Positions 18,267 through 26,086 of a stretch of 64,000 nt of DNA are shown piece by piece. A program made the translations under genes and the position numbers. Within the stretch, counting starts at the first letter, position 1. The number at the start of each line of letters is the position of its first letter. The notes below the pieces were generated by a model that saw nothing but the letters and a program-made list of their open reading frames with translations, was not told the origin of the DNA and did not search any database. The DNA is from JAWLHJ01 sp039587535 (GTDB lineage Bacteria > Gemmatimonadota > Gemmatimonadetes > Longimicrobiales > Gaopeijiaceae), in contig JBDHIF010000008.1 of assembly GCA_039587535.1 (NCBI GenBank), forward strand, positions 1 to 64,000, written 5' to 3'.

Positions 18267-20060
18267 GTGACGCGCGTGTTGCCGTCACCGGAGCCCGTCT
18301 GGAATGCGCCGCCGGAGTTCGACGCCAGCCAGGTCGATCTTCTGGTCCGTGAGCTGAGGCTCCCGGAGCCGATCTGCCGGATTCTGGCCGTTCGGGGGGT
18401 GGTGGATCCGCAGGACGCAAAGCGTTTCCTGCGGCCAAGGCTCGAGCACCTTGCCGATCCGGCTCTCCTGGCCGACGGCCCTCGCGCCGCGGGTAGGATC
18501 GCCGATGCGGTCCGGGGAGGGGAGACCATCCTGATCCACGGCGACTACGACGTGGACGGGATTTGTGCCACGGCGCTGCTCACGCGATGGCTTCGAGCGC
18601 AGGGGGCTCGCGTGGTCCCCTTCGTTCCTCACCGCCTGCGGGACGGGTACGATTTCACCCGAGCCGGGCTACAGGCTGCGCGGGACGCCCGAGCCACGCT
18701 GATCGTGACTGCCGACTGCGGCACCGTGGCGCACGAGTCTGTGGCTGCCGCCACCGCCGAGGGTCGGGACGTCGTTGTGACGGACCACCACACGCCGGGT
18801 GACACCCATCCGGCCGGCTATGCTCTCGTGAATCCTCGGCGGGCCGACTGCGCCTACCCGGACAAGGACCTCTGCGGCACGGGATTGGCCTACCGCTTGG
18901 CCGAGCTCGTGGGACGGGCGCTGGCCTCGGACCCCGAGGACCTCACCCGTTATCTGGATCTGGTGGCGATGGCGACCGTGGCAGACCTTGTGCCACTCCG
19001 CGGCGAGAACCGCATCCTGACCGCCTACGGATTGAGGCGCATGGCCGCGACCACGGTGCCGGGTCTTGCCGCGCTCATGGAGGCGTCGGGGACCGACCCG
19101 GCCAAGTTGACCGCCGGAAAGATCGGCTTCGTACTGGCCCCCCGGATCAACGCCGCCGGACGTATCGGTGACTCGGCCGACGCCCTGCGGCTGCTCCTCA
19201 CCGACGACCCGGCCGAGGCGCGCACGGGTGCCGAGGCGCTGGAAGAGATCAACCGTGACCGGCGAACGGAGGACCGGAGGACCCAGGAAGAGGCCTTCCG
19301 CCAGCTCGAGCGATCCTTCGACCCGGAGCGGGACTTCGGGGTCGTGCTGGCCTCCGAGGGATGGCACCCCGGCGTCATCGGGATCGTTGCCTCCCGAGTG
19401 GTGGAGCGGATTCACCGGCCCGTGGTCATGTTGGCGCTCGAAGGAGCAAAGGGACGTGGGAGCGCCCGATCCATCCCGGGCTTCCACCTCTACGAGGCGC
19501 TTCACGCCTGCTCGGAAATCCTGGAACGATTCGGTGGACATCGGCAGGCTGCGGGAATGGACGTGGCCCGGGACCGGGTGCCAGAGCTCCGCGAGGCGTT
19601 CAACGCAGAGGCTCGGGCCCGTTTGAGGCCGGAGCTGCTTCGGCCGGTGCTCCATCCGGATCTGAGCTTGGATCCCGACGAAGTCGACCTGGAGCTCGTA
19701 CGTTGGCTGGACTATCTGGGGCCGCACGGGATTGGCAACCCCGGCCCCGTGTTCCAGAGCGACCGACTCGAGGTGGAACGCGCTCGGGAGGTTGGGCAGG
19801 GCCACCTCAAGGCCGTGCTCCGGCAAGGCGGGTCCAGCCTGGATGCCATCGGGTTCGGGATGGTGGGACGGCATCCTCCCGAGAGCCTGCCCGCGTCTCG
19901 CCACGATGTGCTCTACAGAGTGGAGCGTAACGAATGGCGGGGGAGGGTGAGCGTGCAGGCCAAGCTCGTGGACCTGCGGCTCTCGGAGGTGTCCGGGCCG
20001 AGCGCCGGGGCGGTGAGCGGGGGGGAGGTTCCAGCTGGGCACGGCGGCGGCGCGGCATGA
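18267..20060 (+). CDS. recJ: Single-stranded-DNA-specific exonuclease RecJ
   Basis: A 5'-3' ssDNA exonuclease in recombination and repair. The 597-residue protein has the DHH phosphoesterase motifs GDYDVDG (92-98) and VTDHH (171-175), a DHHA1 region with GRGSARS and FGGHRQAAGM, and a C-terminal OB-like domain. The start is GTG and the length is in the usual range for RecJ. The last 20 residues are Gly/Ala-rich and of low complexity. The stop overlaps the rsmD start (ATGA). Confidence 0.95.
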   Translation: MTRVLPSPEPVWNAPPEFDASQVDLLVRELRLPEPICRILAVRGVVDPQDAKRFLRPRLEHLADPALLADGPRAAGRIADAVRGGETILIHGDYDVDGICATALLTRWLRAQGARVVPFVPHRLRDGYDFTRAGLQAARDARATLIVTADCGTVAHESVAAATAEGRDVVVTDHHTPGDTHPAGYALVNPRRADCAYPDKDLCGTGLAYRLAELVGRALASDPEDLTRYLDLVAMATVADLVPLRGENRILTAYGLRRMAATTVPGLAALMEASGTDPAKLTAGKIGFVLAPRINAAGRIGDSADALRLLLTDDPAEARTGAEALEEINRDRRTEDRRTQEEAFRQLERSFDPERDFGVVLASEGWHPGVIGIVASRVVERIHRPVVMLALEGAKGRGSARSIPGFHLYEALHACSEILERFGGHRQAAGMDVARDRVPELREAFNAEARARLRPELLRPVLHPDLSLDPDEVDLELVRWLDYLGPHGIGNPGPVFQSDRLEVERAREVGQGHLKAVLRQGGSSLDAIGFGMVGRHPPESLPASRHDVLYRVERNEWRGRVSVQAKLVDLRLSEVSGPSAGAVSGGEVPAGHGGGAA

Positions 20061-20608
20061 GAATCGTCGCCGGTCGTTGGGGTGGGCGGCGCCTGAAGGT
20101 GCCCCGGGGCCGCGCCGTGCGCCCGACCACCGACCGCGTCCGAGAGGCGTGGATGTCCGCGGCTGCCTCGGAGCTCCCCGGCGCGCGGGTACTGGACCTC
20201 TTCTCCGGATCCGGTGCCCTGGGACTCGAATCCTTGAGTCGCGGTGCGGTGGAGGTCGTGTTCGTAGAGCGAGGTCGAGAGGCCCTGCGTGCGCTCCGGG
20301 AGAACGTGGCCTCACTGGACGCCGAGGCCGAGGTGACCGTCGTAGCCGACGATGTTTTCCGGTTCCTGGACCGCCCGGAAGGAGGGTTTGACGTCGCGTT
20401 GGCGGATCCTCCCTACGGGACCGGTGACGCAGCCAAGCTCGTCGACCGCTTCCTGCAACGTCCTTTTGCCCGTACGCTATGGCTGGAACATGCTTGGCGG
20501 GACGAGCTCGCGCTCCCCGCCGGAGTCCGCACCCGACGGTACGGGGACACGGCCCTCACGACCCTCACGGAACATGACGCCAGAGCAACGGACCACCGCT
20601 CGACCTGA
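20057..20608 (+). CDS. rsmD: 16S rRNA (guanine(966)-N(2))-methyltransferase
   Basis: Methylates G966 of 16S rRNA on the assembled 30S subunit with SAM. The 183-residue protein begins MRIVAGRWGGRRL, the usual RsmD start, and carries the SAM motif DLFSGSGALGLE and the catalytic ADPPY (116-120). The start overlaps the recJ stop. Its 3' end overlaps coaD by 35 bases. The rsmD-coaD pair is widely conserved, which supports both calls. Confidence 0.93.
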   Translation: MRIVAGRWGGRRLKVPRGRAVRPTTDRVREAWMSAAASELPGARVLDLFSGSGALGLESLSRGAVEVVFVERGREALRALRENVASLDAEAEVTVVADDVFRFLDRPEGGFDVALADPPYGTGDAAKLVDRFLQRPFARTLWLEHAWRDELALPAGVRTRRYGDTALTTLTEHDARATDHRST

Positions 20609-21098
20609 TCCCATCGTCGGCCTTTACCCGGGATCCTTCGACCCCATCACTCTAGGCCACGAGGACATCGCGCGCCGGACGCTCCGCCTGGTAGATCGAC
20701 TGATCATAGGCGTGGCGTACACGTCGACTCATACGAAGAAGGGGCTGTTCTCCGTCGAAGAGCGGGTGGAGCTCATCCGTAAGGTCTTCGAGGGTGACGC
20801 TCGCGTAGAGGTCCACCCCTTCCAGGGGCTCCTGGTGGACTTTGCCCGAGAGAAGGGAGCGCAGTTCATCCTCCGCGGCCTCCGGGCCATCTCCGACTTC
20901 GAGTACGAGCTCCAGATGGCGCAGATGAATCAGGAGCTGTGGCCCGAGATCGAGACGTTGTTCCTGGTTCCCGAGGCTCGTTACAGCTTCATCTCGTCTT
21001 CCCTCGTTCGGGAGGTGGCCTCACTCCACGGGGATGTGTCCAGCTTCGTGTCGCCCCATGTCCTCGGTCGCCTCAAGGCCGAGATCGCGTCGCGATGA
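20574..21098 (+). CDS. coaD: Phosphopantetheine adenylyltransferase
   Basis: Transfers AMP from ATP to 4'-phosphopantetheine to form dephospho-CoA, the penultimate step of coenzyme A synthesis. The 174-residue protein has YPGSFDPITLGHEDIARR with the T/HxGH nucleotidyltransferase motif at 26-29, LRGLRAISDFEYELQMAQMN for pantetheine binding, and the ISSSLVRE motif. The start lies inside rsmD. The stop overlaps the pta start, linking CoA formation to acetyl-CoA metabolism in one operon. Confidence 0.96.
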   Translation: MTPEQRTTARPDPIVGLYPGSFDPITLGHEDIARRTLRLVDRLIIGVAYTSTHTKKGLFSVEERVELIRKVFEGDARVEVHPFQGLLVDFAREKGAQFILRGLRAISDFEYELQMAQMNQELWPEIETLFLVPEARYSFISSSLVREVASLHGDVSSFVSPHVLGRLKAEIASR

Positions 21099-22150
21099 CC
21101 CTGCCCGATTTCGTAACCTCCGCCCGGGCGCGCGCTCGAGAGGCCTCTCGAACGCTGGTCTTCCCCGAAGGCGGTGATCCCCGAGTGCAGCGAGCCGCAG
21201 CCACGGGCGTCGCCGAGGGTTTGTTTCGGCCTATCCTCATCGGGTCTCCCGATGAGCTTGCGGCGGGCATTCGTGATGTCGGGATCGATCCGGGGCGTGT
21301 GGATATCCACGACCCTGAGGACTCGGAGCGGCTGGCCCGGTTTGAGAGGGATTTCGTCGAAGTGCGCCGGGCAGCGGGAAGATCCGTCCGGCACGCCGAT
21401 GAGCTGGTGCGGGACCCACTGCTCCAGGGGGCGCTCATGGTCCGGACGGGGGAGGCGGATGCCTCGGTGGCCGGGTGTGTCCGCACGACCGGAGATGTCG
21501 TGGTCGCGGCCCTGCGTGGCGTAGGCACCGCCCCCGGCATCGAGACGGTGAGCTCGTCCTTCTACATGAGCTTCGACGGCAGTCACCCCATGGGCCCTTC
21601 GGTGCTCACATTCACCGACGCTGCGGTCGTGCCGTCGCCGGATGCCCTGCAGCTTGCCGAGATCGGATTCGCTGCAGCTCGAGCACGCCGATTGATTGTC
21701 GGCGACGAGCCGCGCGTCGCGTTCCTCTCCTATTCCAGCAAGGGCTCGGCTTCGGGTCCCATGGTGTCATTGGTTCAAGAAGCAGTGGCCCGGTTCCGGG
21801 AGCTCGCGCCCGACGTGCCGGTGGACGGGGAGCTTCAGGGCGACGCCGCACTCTCCCAGAGGGTGGGGCGCCGGAAGGCACCGGGCTCGCCCGTAGCCGG
21901 CCGGGCCAACGTGCTGGTATTTCCTGATCTGGATGCCGCGAACATCGCCTACAAGCTGGTACAGTACCTGGGAGGCGCGCAGGCGATCGGGCCCATCCTT
22001 CAAGGCTTGGCCCGGCCATGCAACGACCTCTCCCGCGGTGCGACGCCGGAAGACATCGTCGCCGTGGCCTGCATCACCGCGCTGTTGTCGGGCTTGAGCG
22101 AGCCGGCAACGTCCGCCACCAGTTCGGGGAGCAGGCACTCGGATCCGTAG
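21095..22150 (+). CDS. pta: Phosphate acetyl/butyryltransferase family protein, probably phosphotransacetylase
   Basis: Interconverts acetyl-CoA plus phosphate and acetyl phosphate plus CoA. The 351-residue protein is the short single-domain form without the N-terminal DRTGG/BioD-like region. Signatures include TLVFPEGGDPRVQRAA at the N-terminus, GEADASVAGCVRTTGDV, and SYSSKGSASGPMVSLV with the conserved phosphate/CoA-binding loop near VFPDLDAANIAYKLVQ. A butyryl-CoA preference cannot be excluded from sequence alone. No acetate kinase gene is next to it. It is the last gene of the recJ-rsmD-coaD-pta run, and converges with the PadR gene. Confidence 0.9.
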   Translation: MTLPDFVTSARARAREASRTLVFPEGGDPRVQRAAATGVAEGLFRPILIGSPDELAAGIRDVGIDPGRVDIHDPEDSERLARFERDFVEVRRAAGRSVRHADELVRDPLLQGALMVRTGEADASVAGCVRTTGDVVVAALRGVGTAPGIETVSSSFYMSFDGSHPMGPSVLTFTDAAVVPSPDALQLAEIGFAAARARRLIVGDEPRVAFLSYSSKGSASGPMVSLVQEAVARFRELAPDVPVDGELQGDAALSQRVGRRKAPGSPVAGRANVLVFPDLDAANIAYKLVQYLGGAQAIGPILQGLARPCNDLSRGATPEDIVAVACITALLSGLSEPATSATSSGSRHSDP

Positions 22151-22185
22151 GCAACGGGCGGCCCGCCAGGGAGGTGACGCCGAGC

Positions 22186-22524
22186 TCAAGATGTCGCTCC
22201 TTCCTGATCGACCTGCGGAAGCCCGTACCAGAGGGCGTCGAGCGCTCGCCGAGCGTGGCGGAGCCCCTCGATGCCTGCCTCGGTGATGGTGAAAAGACGT
22301 TTCGACTTTCCACCCCGCACCGGCGTCGGCTCGGAGCGCGACGACCGCAGCCATCCCTTCTTCTCCAATCTGACGAGGGTCACGTAGACGGCGCCGTGGG
22401 CCAGGTCCCGCCCGGCGGTTGCCTCGAGCTCGTCCCTCACGCTCACTCCGTAGGCCTTATCGCCCAGCCGCCACACGGCCAGGAGCACCTGTTGCTCGAG
22501 ATCCGTGGGCGTTTTGGGTGTCAT
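22186..22524 (-). CDS. PadR-family transcriptional regulator
   Basis: A 112-residue winged-helix repressor of the short PadR type. Recognisable elements are TDLEQQVLLAVWRLGDKAYGVS, GAVYVTLVRLEKKGWL (the recognition helix and wing) and the C-terminal TEAGIEGLRHARRAL dimerisation helix. An in-frame ATG 69 bases upstream would add 23 residues, but that codon sits inside the proposed operator and overlaps a likely -10 hexamer, so I prefer the internal ATG. Short PadR proteins commonly repress themselves and an adjacent gene for a membrane protein or transporter; no such gene is adjacent here. The divergently placed partner-switching module is the only candidate target in sight. Confidence 0.85.
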   Translation of the reverse strand: MTPKTPTDLEQQVLLAVWRLGDKAYGVSVRDELEATAGRDLAHGAVYVTLVRLEKKGWLRSSRSEPTPVRGGKSKRLFTITEAGIEGLRHARRALDALWYGLPQVDQEGATS

Positions 22525-22590
22525 CCTCGCTCGCTCGGCTGGGTTGGGACCCTCGGGCTGACGCCTGTCAGGGTTTCCCGAGAGATAATC

Positions 22591-22610
22591 CATATATCAT
22601 AGTGTATATG
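22591..22610. promoter_or_regulatory. Imperfect palindrome, candidate PadR operator
   Basis: CATATATCATAGTGTATATG has six-base outer arms CATATA/TATATG that are perfectly complementary and a central TA, in an otherwise GC-rich region. AT-rich palindromes of this type are typical PadR targets. On the minus strand it contains TATGAT, a good -10 hexamer for the padR gene that starts about 65 bases downstream. Autoregulation is inferred. Confidence 0.5.
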
Positions 22611-22664
22611 GTGGTCCGGCACGGCGGCACAAGCATGGATGGTGCGCGGCGGTAGCTTTCTTCC

Positions 22665-22694
22665 TTGCCCGAGCCTCCGCTTCGTTTTTACACT
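22665..22694 (+). promoter_or_regulatory. Candidate sigma-70-type promoter for the partner-switching module
   Basis: TTGCCC and TACACT are separated by 18 bases, about 75 bases before the STAS gene start. The location fits a promoter for the following three genes. The -35 match is four of six. Confidence 0.4.
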
Positions 22695-22769
22695 TGTTCT
22701 CGTCTACGCATTCTCAGTACCGAAGCGGGCATGCCCCGCGATCCCCAACTTTCCAGGGAGCACCGGCCC

Positions 22770-23102
22770 ATGGGCTTTCAGGTGTCGCAGAACGGTGAGA
22801 TCACGCTCGTGGAGGTCGAGGGTCAGCTCATCGTCGGCAACCGGCAGGAGCTCAAGCAGCAGGTGCTGAGCCGGCTGGAGGGCGGGGACCGTAAGTTCGT
22901 CATCGACTTCGCCAACACCGGCTACATCGATTCGTCCGGCCTCGGCGTCCTGGTGAGCCTTTCGAAGAAGATCCGTGAACAGGGTGGCGAGCTTCGACTC
23001 TCCAGCCTCAATGAGGATCTCCGAACGCTGTTCGAGCTCACCAAGCTCGACACGTTGTTCCGGATTACGGACACGAAGGAAGAAGCCCTGGCGGGATTCT
23101 GA
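22770..23102 (+). CDS. STAS-domain anti-sigma factor antagonist (SpoIIAA/RsbV-like)
   Basis: Antagonists of this family bind and neutralise an anti-sigma/kinase protein when unphosphorylated. The 110-residue protein is a single STAS domain (VEVEGQLIVGNRQELKQ, FVIDFANTGYIDSSGLGVLV) with the phosphorylatable serine in the DSSG motif (Ser55 or Ser56). I chose the ATG before GFQVSQNGEI, with AGGGAG upstream; an ATG 39 bases earlier would add a short unconserved leader. It is followed directly by the HATPase protein and the PP2C phosphatase, the three partners needed for a switch. Confidence 0.9.
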   Translation: MGFQVSQNGEITLVEVEGQLIVGNRQELKQQVLSRLEGGDRKFVIDFANTGYIDSSGLGVLVSLSKKIREQGGELRLSSLNEDLRTLFELTKLDTLFRITDTKEEALAGF

Positions 23103-23128
23103 TCGAGCACGCAGGAAGGTCGAACCTC

Positions 23129-23569
23129 ATGGATCGCGATATCATCCTCGAGCTCCCGTCCGACGTCCGCACCATCGATCGGGCCGTGGACTACGTGATG
23201 CTCCAATGCAAAGGGTGTCGTGCACAGGCCCGGCGTCTGCACTTCAATTTCCGAGTGGGTCTCACCGAGGCGCTGGCCAACGCCATGCTCTATGGCAACG
23301 GACACGATCCGGCCAAGCGGGTGACCGTGGAGATCACCCTGATGGACGGCTGTCTCCAGGCGAAGGTGACTGACCAGGGCGAAGGGTTCGATCCGTCGCG
23401 CGTTCCGGATCCCACGGCGCCTGACAATCTGTCCAAGCCGTGTGGCCGGGGCCTCTTCCTCATGCGAGAGCTTCTGGACGACGTGTGGTTCAACGACCGG
23501 GGAAACCAGGTGACCCTGGTTCTGCGGCTCGAGGCTGGTGACGCCTTCGAGGGTGGCGTTCAGGCGTGA
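23129..23569 (+). CDS. Anti-sigma-factor-like serine kinase (HATPase_c_2, RsbW/SpoIIAB type)
   Basis: A 146-residue GHKL-fold ATP-binding protein. The N box is LTEALANAMLYGN (E47, N51), the G1 box is DQGEGFDP (D82) and the G2 box is CGRGLFLM (105-112). Such kinases phosphorylate the STAS partner and hold a sigma factor or another output protein. It lies between the STAS gene and the phosphatase gene and overlaps the latter by four bases (GTGA). No sigma factor gene is in the window, so the output target is not known. Confidence 0.9.
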   Translation: MDRDIILELPSDVRTIDRAVDYVMLQCKGCRAQARRLHFNFRVGLTEALANAMLYGNGHDPAKRVTVEITLMDGCLQAKVTDQGEGFDPSRVPDPTAPDNLSKPCGRGLFLMRELLDDVWFNDRGNQVTLVLRLEAGDAFEGGVQA

Positions 23570-25155
23570 CCGCGGAGGGCCGGTGGGTCCGCGGGACCCT
23601 TCCGGACACCATCCTGGAATCCATCCGTGCCCTCGAATCGGGCTTCGGAGCGCGGGTTCACATCTCCAGTCCCCCCTCTGACCCAGCCGCTGCAGGCACG
23701 CTCCTCTATGCCACACCAGGGTTCGAGCATCCCGACCCTTCCGGGGGCTGCTGCCGGACGGTGCTGACCGGGCGTGGTGAGGGGTCCGAGCGAATCGACG
23801 TGCGGGTGGCGACGGACGGGGAGACTCCGCCGGCGCACGTGCTGGACGCGCTCTCACCCATGGTGGGCTATTTCGCCGAGACCGGACGGGAGCTCCGGAG
23901 GTTCACGTATGAGCTCTCTGAGCGATTCGAGGAGATCAACCTCCTCTACTCCATCAGCGAGACGCTGGGCACGACCCTCGATCTCGTGGACGGGGCGCAC
24001 AAGATCCTGGCCGAGGTCCGAGACGTCATGGGCGCCAAGCGGGCATCCATCTGGGTCTATCGTCGACGTAGCGACTCCCTCGACCTCGCCGCCGAGGTCG
24101 GCAGCGACGGACGTGGACTCCCGGAATCTCCTGCTGAGGCGGATCCCATTACTGCCATGGTGTTCCGGGAGGGGCGGTCCGTTGTCGCCACTCGGGCGGC
24201 CACGCAGACGGAGCGTGACGCGGGGGAGGCAGGAGATTCCTTCCTGTCCGTGCCCATTCGGTACTCGCCCGGGCGCGGTGGTTCCCGAACCGTGGGCGTG
24301 ATCAACATGATCGGCCGCCGGGACGGGAGTCGCTTCAGCGTCGCGAACCAACGCCTGCTATCGGCGATCGCCTCCCAGGTGGGGGCAGCCATCGAGAACA
24401 GCCGCCTCGTGCACAAGACCCTCTCCCGAGAACGGATGGCTCGGGAGATGGAGCTCGCGCACGACCTGCAGATGAAGTTGCTGCCCGACCCGGCGGATTT
24501 CTCCGCCGCCGACGCAGCGGGCCGTGTCGTGCCCACCGAGCAGGTTGGAGGAGACTTCTATCAGCTTTTCGAACTTTCCGGCGGGCGCATCGGTGTGATG
24601 CTGGGCGACGTTTCTCTTCACGGGTTCCCATCGGCGCTCATCATGACCCTTGCCATGAGTGCGGCCGGAATCTACGCCCGGGAGTACGATTCTCCGGCGG
24701 GGGTGCTGCGAGGGTTGGACGACGCCCTTCGGGACGAGCTCGAGACCACGGAGATGTTCCTGACGGTCTTCTACGGCGTCATCGACCCTGCGGCGGGAAC
24801 CCTCATCTACGCCAACGCGGGGCATCCCCATGCGTTCGCAGTGGACCACGAGGGTAGGGCGGAGCGCCTGGAGGCGACCGATCCTCCCGTCGGCTTCGCC
24901 GGCCCCGACGCCTACCATGAGAACCGACGCTCCTGGGATAAGGAGAAGGATCTTCTTCTCCTCTTCACGGACGGCCTCTCCGACGCCCTTACGTCGGACA
25001 CCCGAGGCAACGGCGAGCGGCTGGTGCTGGACACTGCCGTCCGCAACCGATTCTCGACGCCTGTGGACATCATCTCGGCTCTCTTCGCGCTTACGGATCA
25101 AGCGGGTCGGCCCACTCAGGGTGACGACCGGACGGCGCTGGCCGTCCGCGTGTGA
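23566..25155 (+). CDS. GAF-domain PP2C-type (SpoIIE/RsbU-like) serine phosphatase
   Basis: A 529-residue phosphatase predicted to dephosphorylate the STAS antagonist. Residues 1-120 are an unrecognised sensory region, 125-285 form a GAF domain (INLLYSISETLGTTLD..., ending in the IASQVGAAIENSRL helix), and 290-310 are a linking coiled coil (ERMAREMELAHDLQMKLLP). The PP2C domain fills the rest, with metal-binding residues in GGDFYQ (328-333), LGDVSLHG (346-353), FTDG (467-470) and GDDRTAL (519-525). The usual GDVSGHG motif has Leu in place of the second Gly here. The start is GTG overlapping the previous stop. The protein appears soluble; the signal that the GAF domain senses is unknown. Confidence 0.9.
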   Translation: MTAEGRWVRGTLPDTILESIRALESGFGARVHISSPPSDPAAAGTLLYATPGFEHPDPSGGCCRTVLTGRGEGSERIDVRVATDGETPPAHVLDALSPMVGYFAETGRELRRFTYELSERFEEINLLYSISETLGTTLDLVDGAHKILAEVRDVMGAKRASIWVYRRRSDSLDLAAEVGSDGRGLPESPAEADPITAMVFREGRSVVATRAATQTERDAGEAGDSFLSVPIRYSPGRGGSRTVGVINMIGRRDGSRFSVANQRLLSAIASQVGAAIENSRLVHKTLSRERMAREMELAHDLQMKLLPDPADFSAADAAGRVVPTEQVGGDFYQLFELSGGRIGVMLGDVSLHGFPSALIMTLAMSAAGIYAREYDSPAGVLRGLDDALRDELETTEMFLTVFYGVIDPAAGTLIYANAGHPHAFAVDHEGRAERLEATDPPVGFAGPDAYHENRRSWDKEKDLLLLFTDGLSDALTSDTRGNGERLVLDTAVRNRFSTPVDIISALFALTDQAGRPTQGDDRTALAVRV

Positions 25156-25177
25156 CACCTCCTGGATCGGGCGCGGC

Positions 25178-25981
25178 GTGACGACCCCGCACCGTGCGAA
25201 GAAGTCTCTCGGACAGAACTTCCTGATCGACCCGAATCTCCAGCGGAAGATCGTGGCCGCCCTGGAAGCGGAGCCAACCGACGAGGTCCTGGAGATCGGC
25301 CCCGGACATGGCGCGCTCACCGATCACCTCGAAGGCAACGTCGGTCGCTTGGTCTTGGTCGAGCTGGACGACGACCTGGCATCCGCGCTGGAGCGCCGCT
25401 TCGCCGGTCGCTCCGACGTCGTCGTGATCCGGGGGGACGTGTTGCAGGTAGACCCGCTAGCGCAGGTGCGGGATCCGGAAGACCTCCTGGTGATCGGCAA
25501 CATCCCCTACAACATCACCACGCCCATTCTCTTTCGCCTCCTCGAGCGACCCCGGCCCCGCCGGATCGTCCTTATGGTCCAGGAGGACGTTGCCGCGCGA
25601 ATCGCGGCACCGGTGGGCACCCGAGCCTATGGAGCGCTCTCCGTCGGCGTGAGGAGCGTGGCCTCGGTGGACCGGCTCTTCGGCGTGGGACGCCGATCGT
25701 TCCGGCCCGTACCGCGAGTGGATTCGGCCATCGTCCGCATCGACCCGTTCCGTCCCGAGCGCACGTCCGCCGCCGATGAGGCACGCTTGAGAGTGGTCGT
25801 GCGGGCCGCCTTCCAGTGGCGGAGGAAGCAGCTTGGTAAGATCCTCCGCGATCATCCTGACATCATGGCGGACGACGAGGTTGCCGCGGCAGCGGTGGCG
25901 TCGGCCGGCGTCGAGCTGACGGATCGTCCGGAACGGGTATCGCCCGAAGCCTTTGTTCGCTTGGCGACGAGCCTGGGTTGA
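25178..25981 (+). CDS. rsmA: 16S rRNA (adenine(1518)-N(6)/adenine(1519)-N(6))-dimethyltransferase
   Basis: KsgA/RsmA dimethylates two adjacent adenines in the 3' hairpin of 16S rRNA, a late checkpoint in 30S assembly. The 267-residue protein starts TTPHRAKKSLGQNFLID, the usual family N-terminus, with SAM motif EIGPGHGALT and the catalytic NIPYNI. A C-terminal helical domain with FQWRRKQLGK follows. The start is a GTG with a weak ribosome-binding site; the frame is open upstream into the phosphatase gene. Confidence 0.95.
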   Translation: MTTPHRAKKSLGQNFLIDPNLQRKIVAALEAEPTDEVLEIGPGHGALTDHLEGNVGRLVLVELDDDLASALERRFAGRSDVVVIRGDVLQVDPLAQVRDPEDLLVIGNIPYNITTPILFRLLERPRPRRIVLMVQEDVAARIAAPVGTRAYGALSVGVRSVASVDRLFGVGRRSFRPVPRVDSAIVRIDPFRPERTSAADEARLRVVVRAAFQWRRKQLGKILRDHPDIMADDEVAAAAVASAGVELTDRPERVSPEAFVRLATSLG

Positions 25982-26005
25982 CGCGTTTTCCGGGCCGGGG
26001 CCGCG

Positions 26006-26034
26006 TTGCTCTCCGCAACCCGGTGGCCTACTTT
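26006..26034 (+). promoter_or_regulatory. Candidate rex promoter
   Basis: TTGCTC and TACTTT are separated by 17 bases. The Rex operator begins at the next base, so bound Rex would cover the transcription start. This arrangement supports both elements. Confidence 0.5.
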
Positions 26035-26052
26035 TTGTGAATCTTTTCACAA
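26035..26052. promoter_or_regulatory. Rex operator (ROP)
   Basis: TTGTGAATCTTTTCACAA consists of perfect TTGTGAA/TTCACAA half-sites around four A/T/C bases, and matches the known Rex consensus closely. It sits 34 bases before the rex start codon, immediately after a plausible -10. It predicts autorepression that is lifted when the NADH/NAD+ ratio rises. Confidence 0.85.
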
Positions 26053-26086
26053 GCCGGCTACCCCTGCGTTTACTTCGCTCCCGCCC

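Noticed and set aside
18669..20315. 548-residue open frame on the minus strand
   Set aside because: It is antisense to recJ and rsmD with no recognisable motif.
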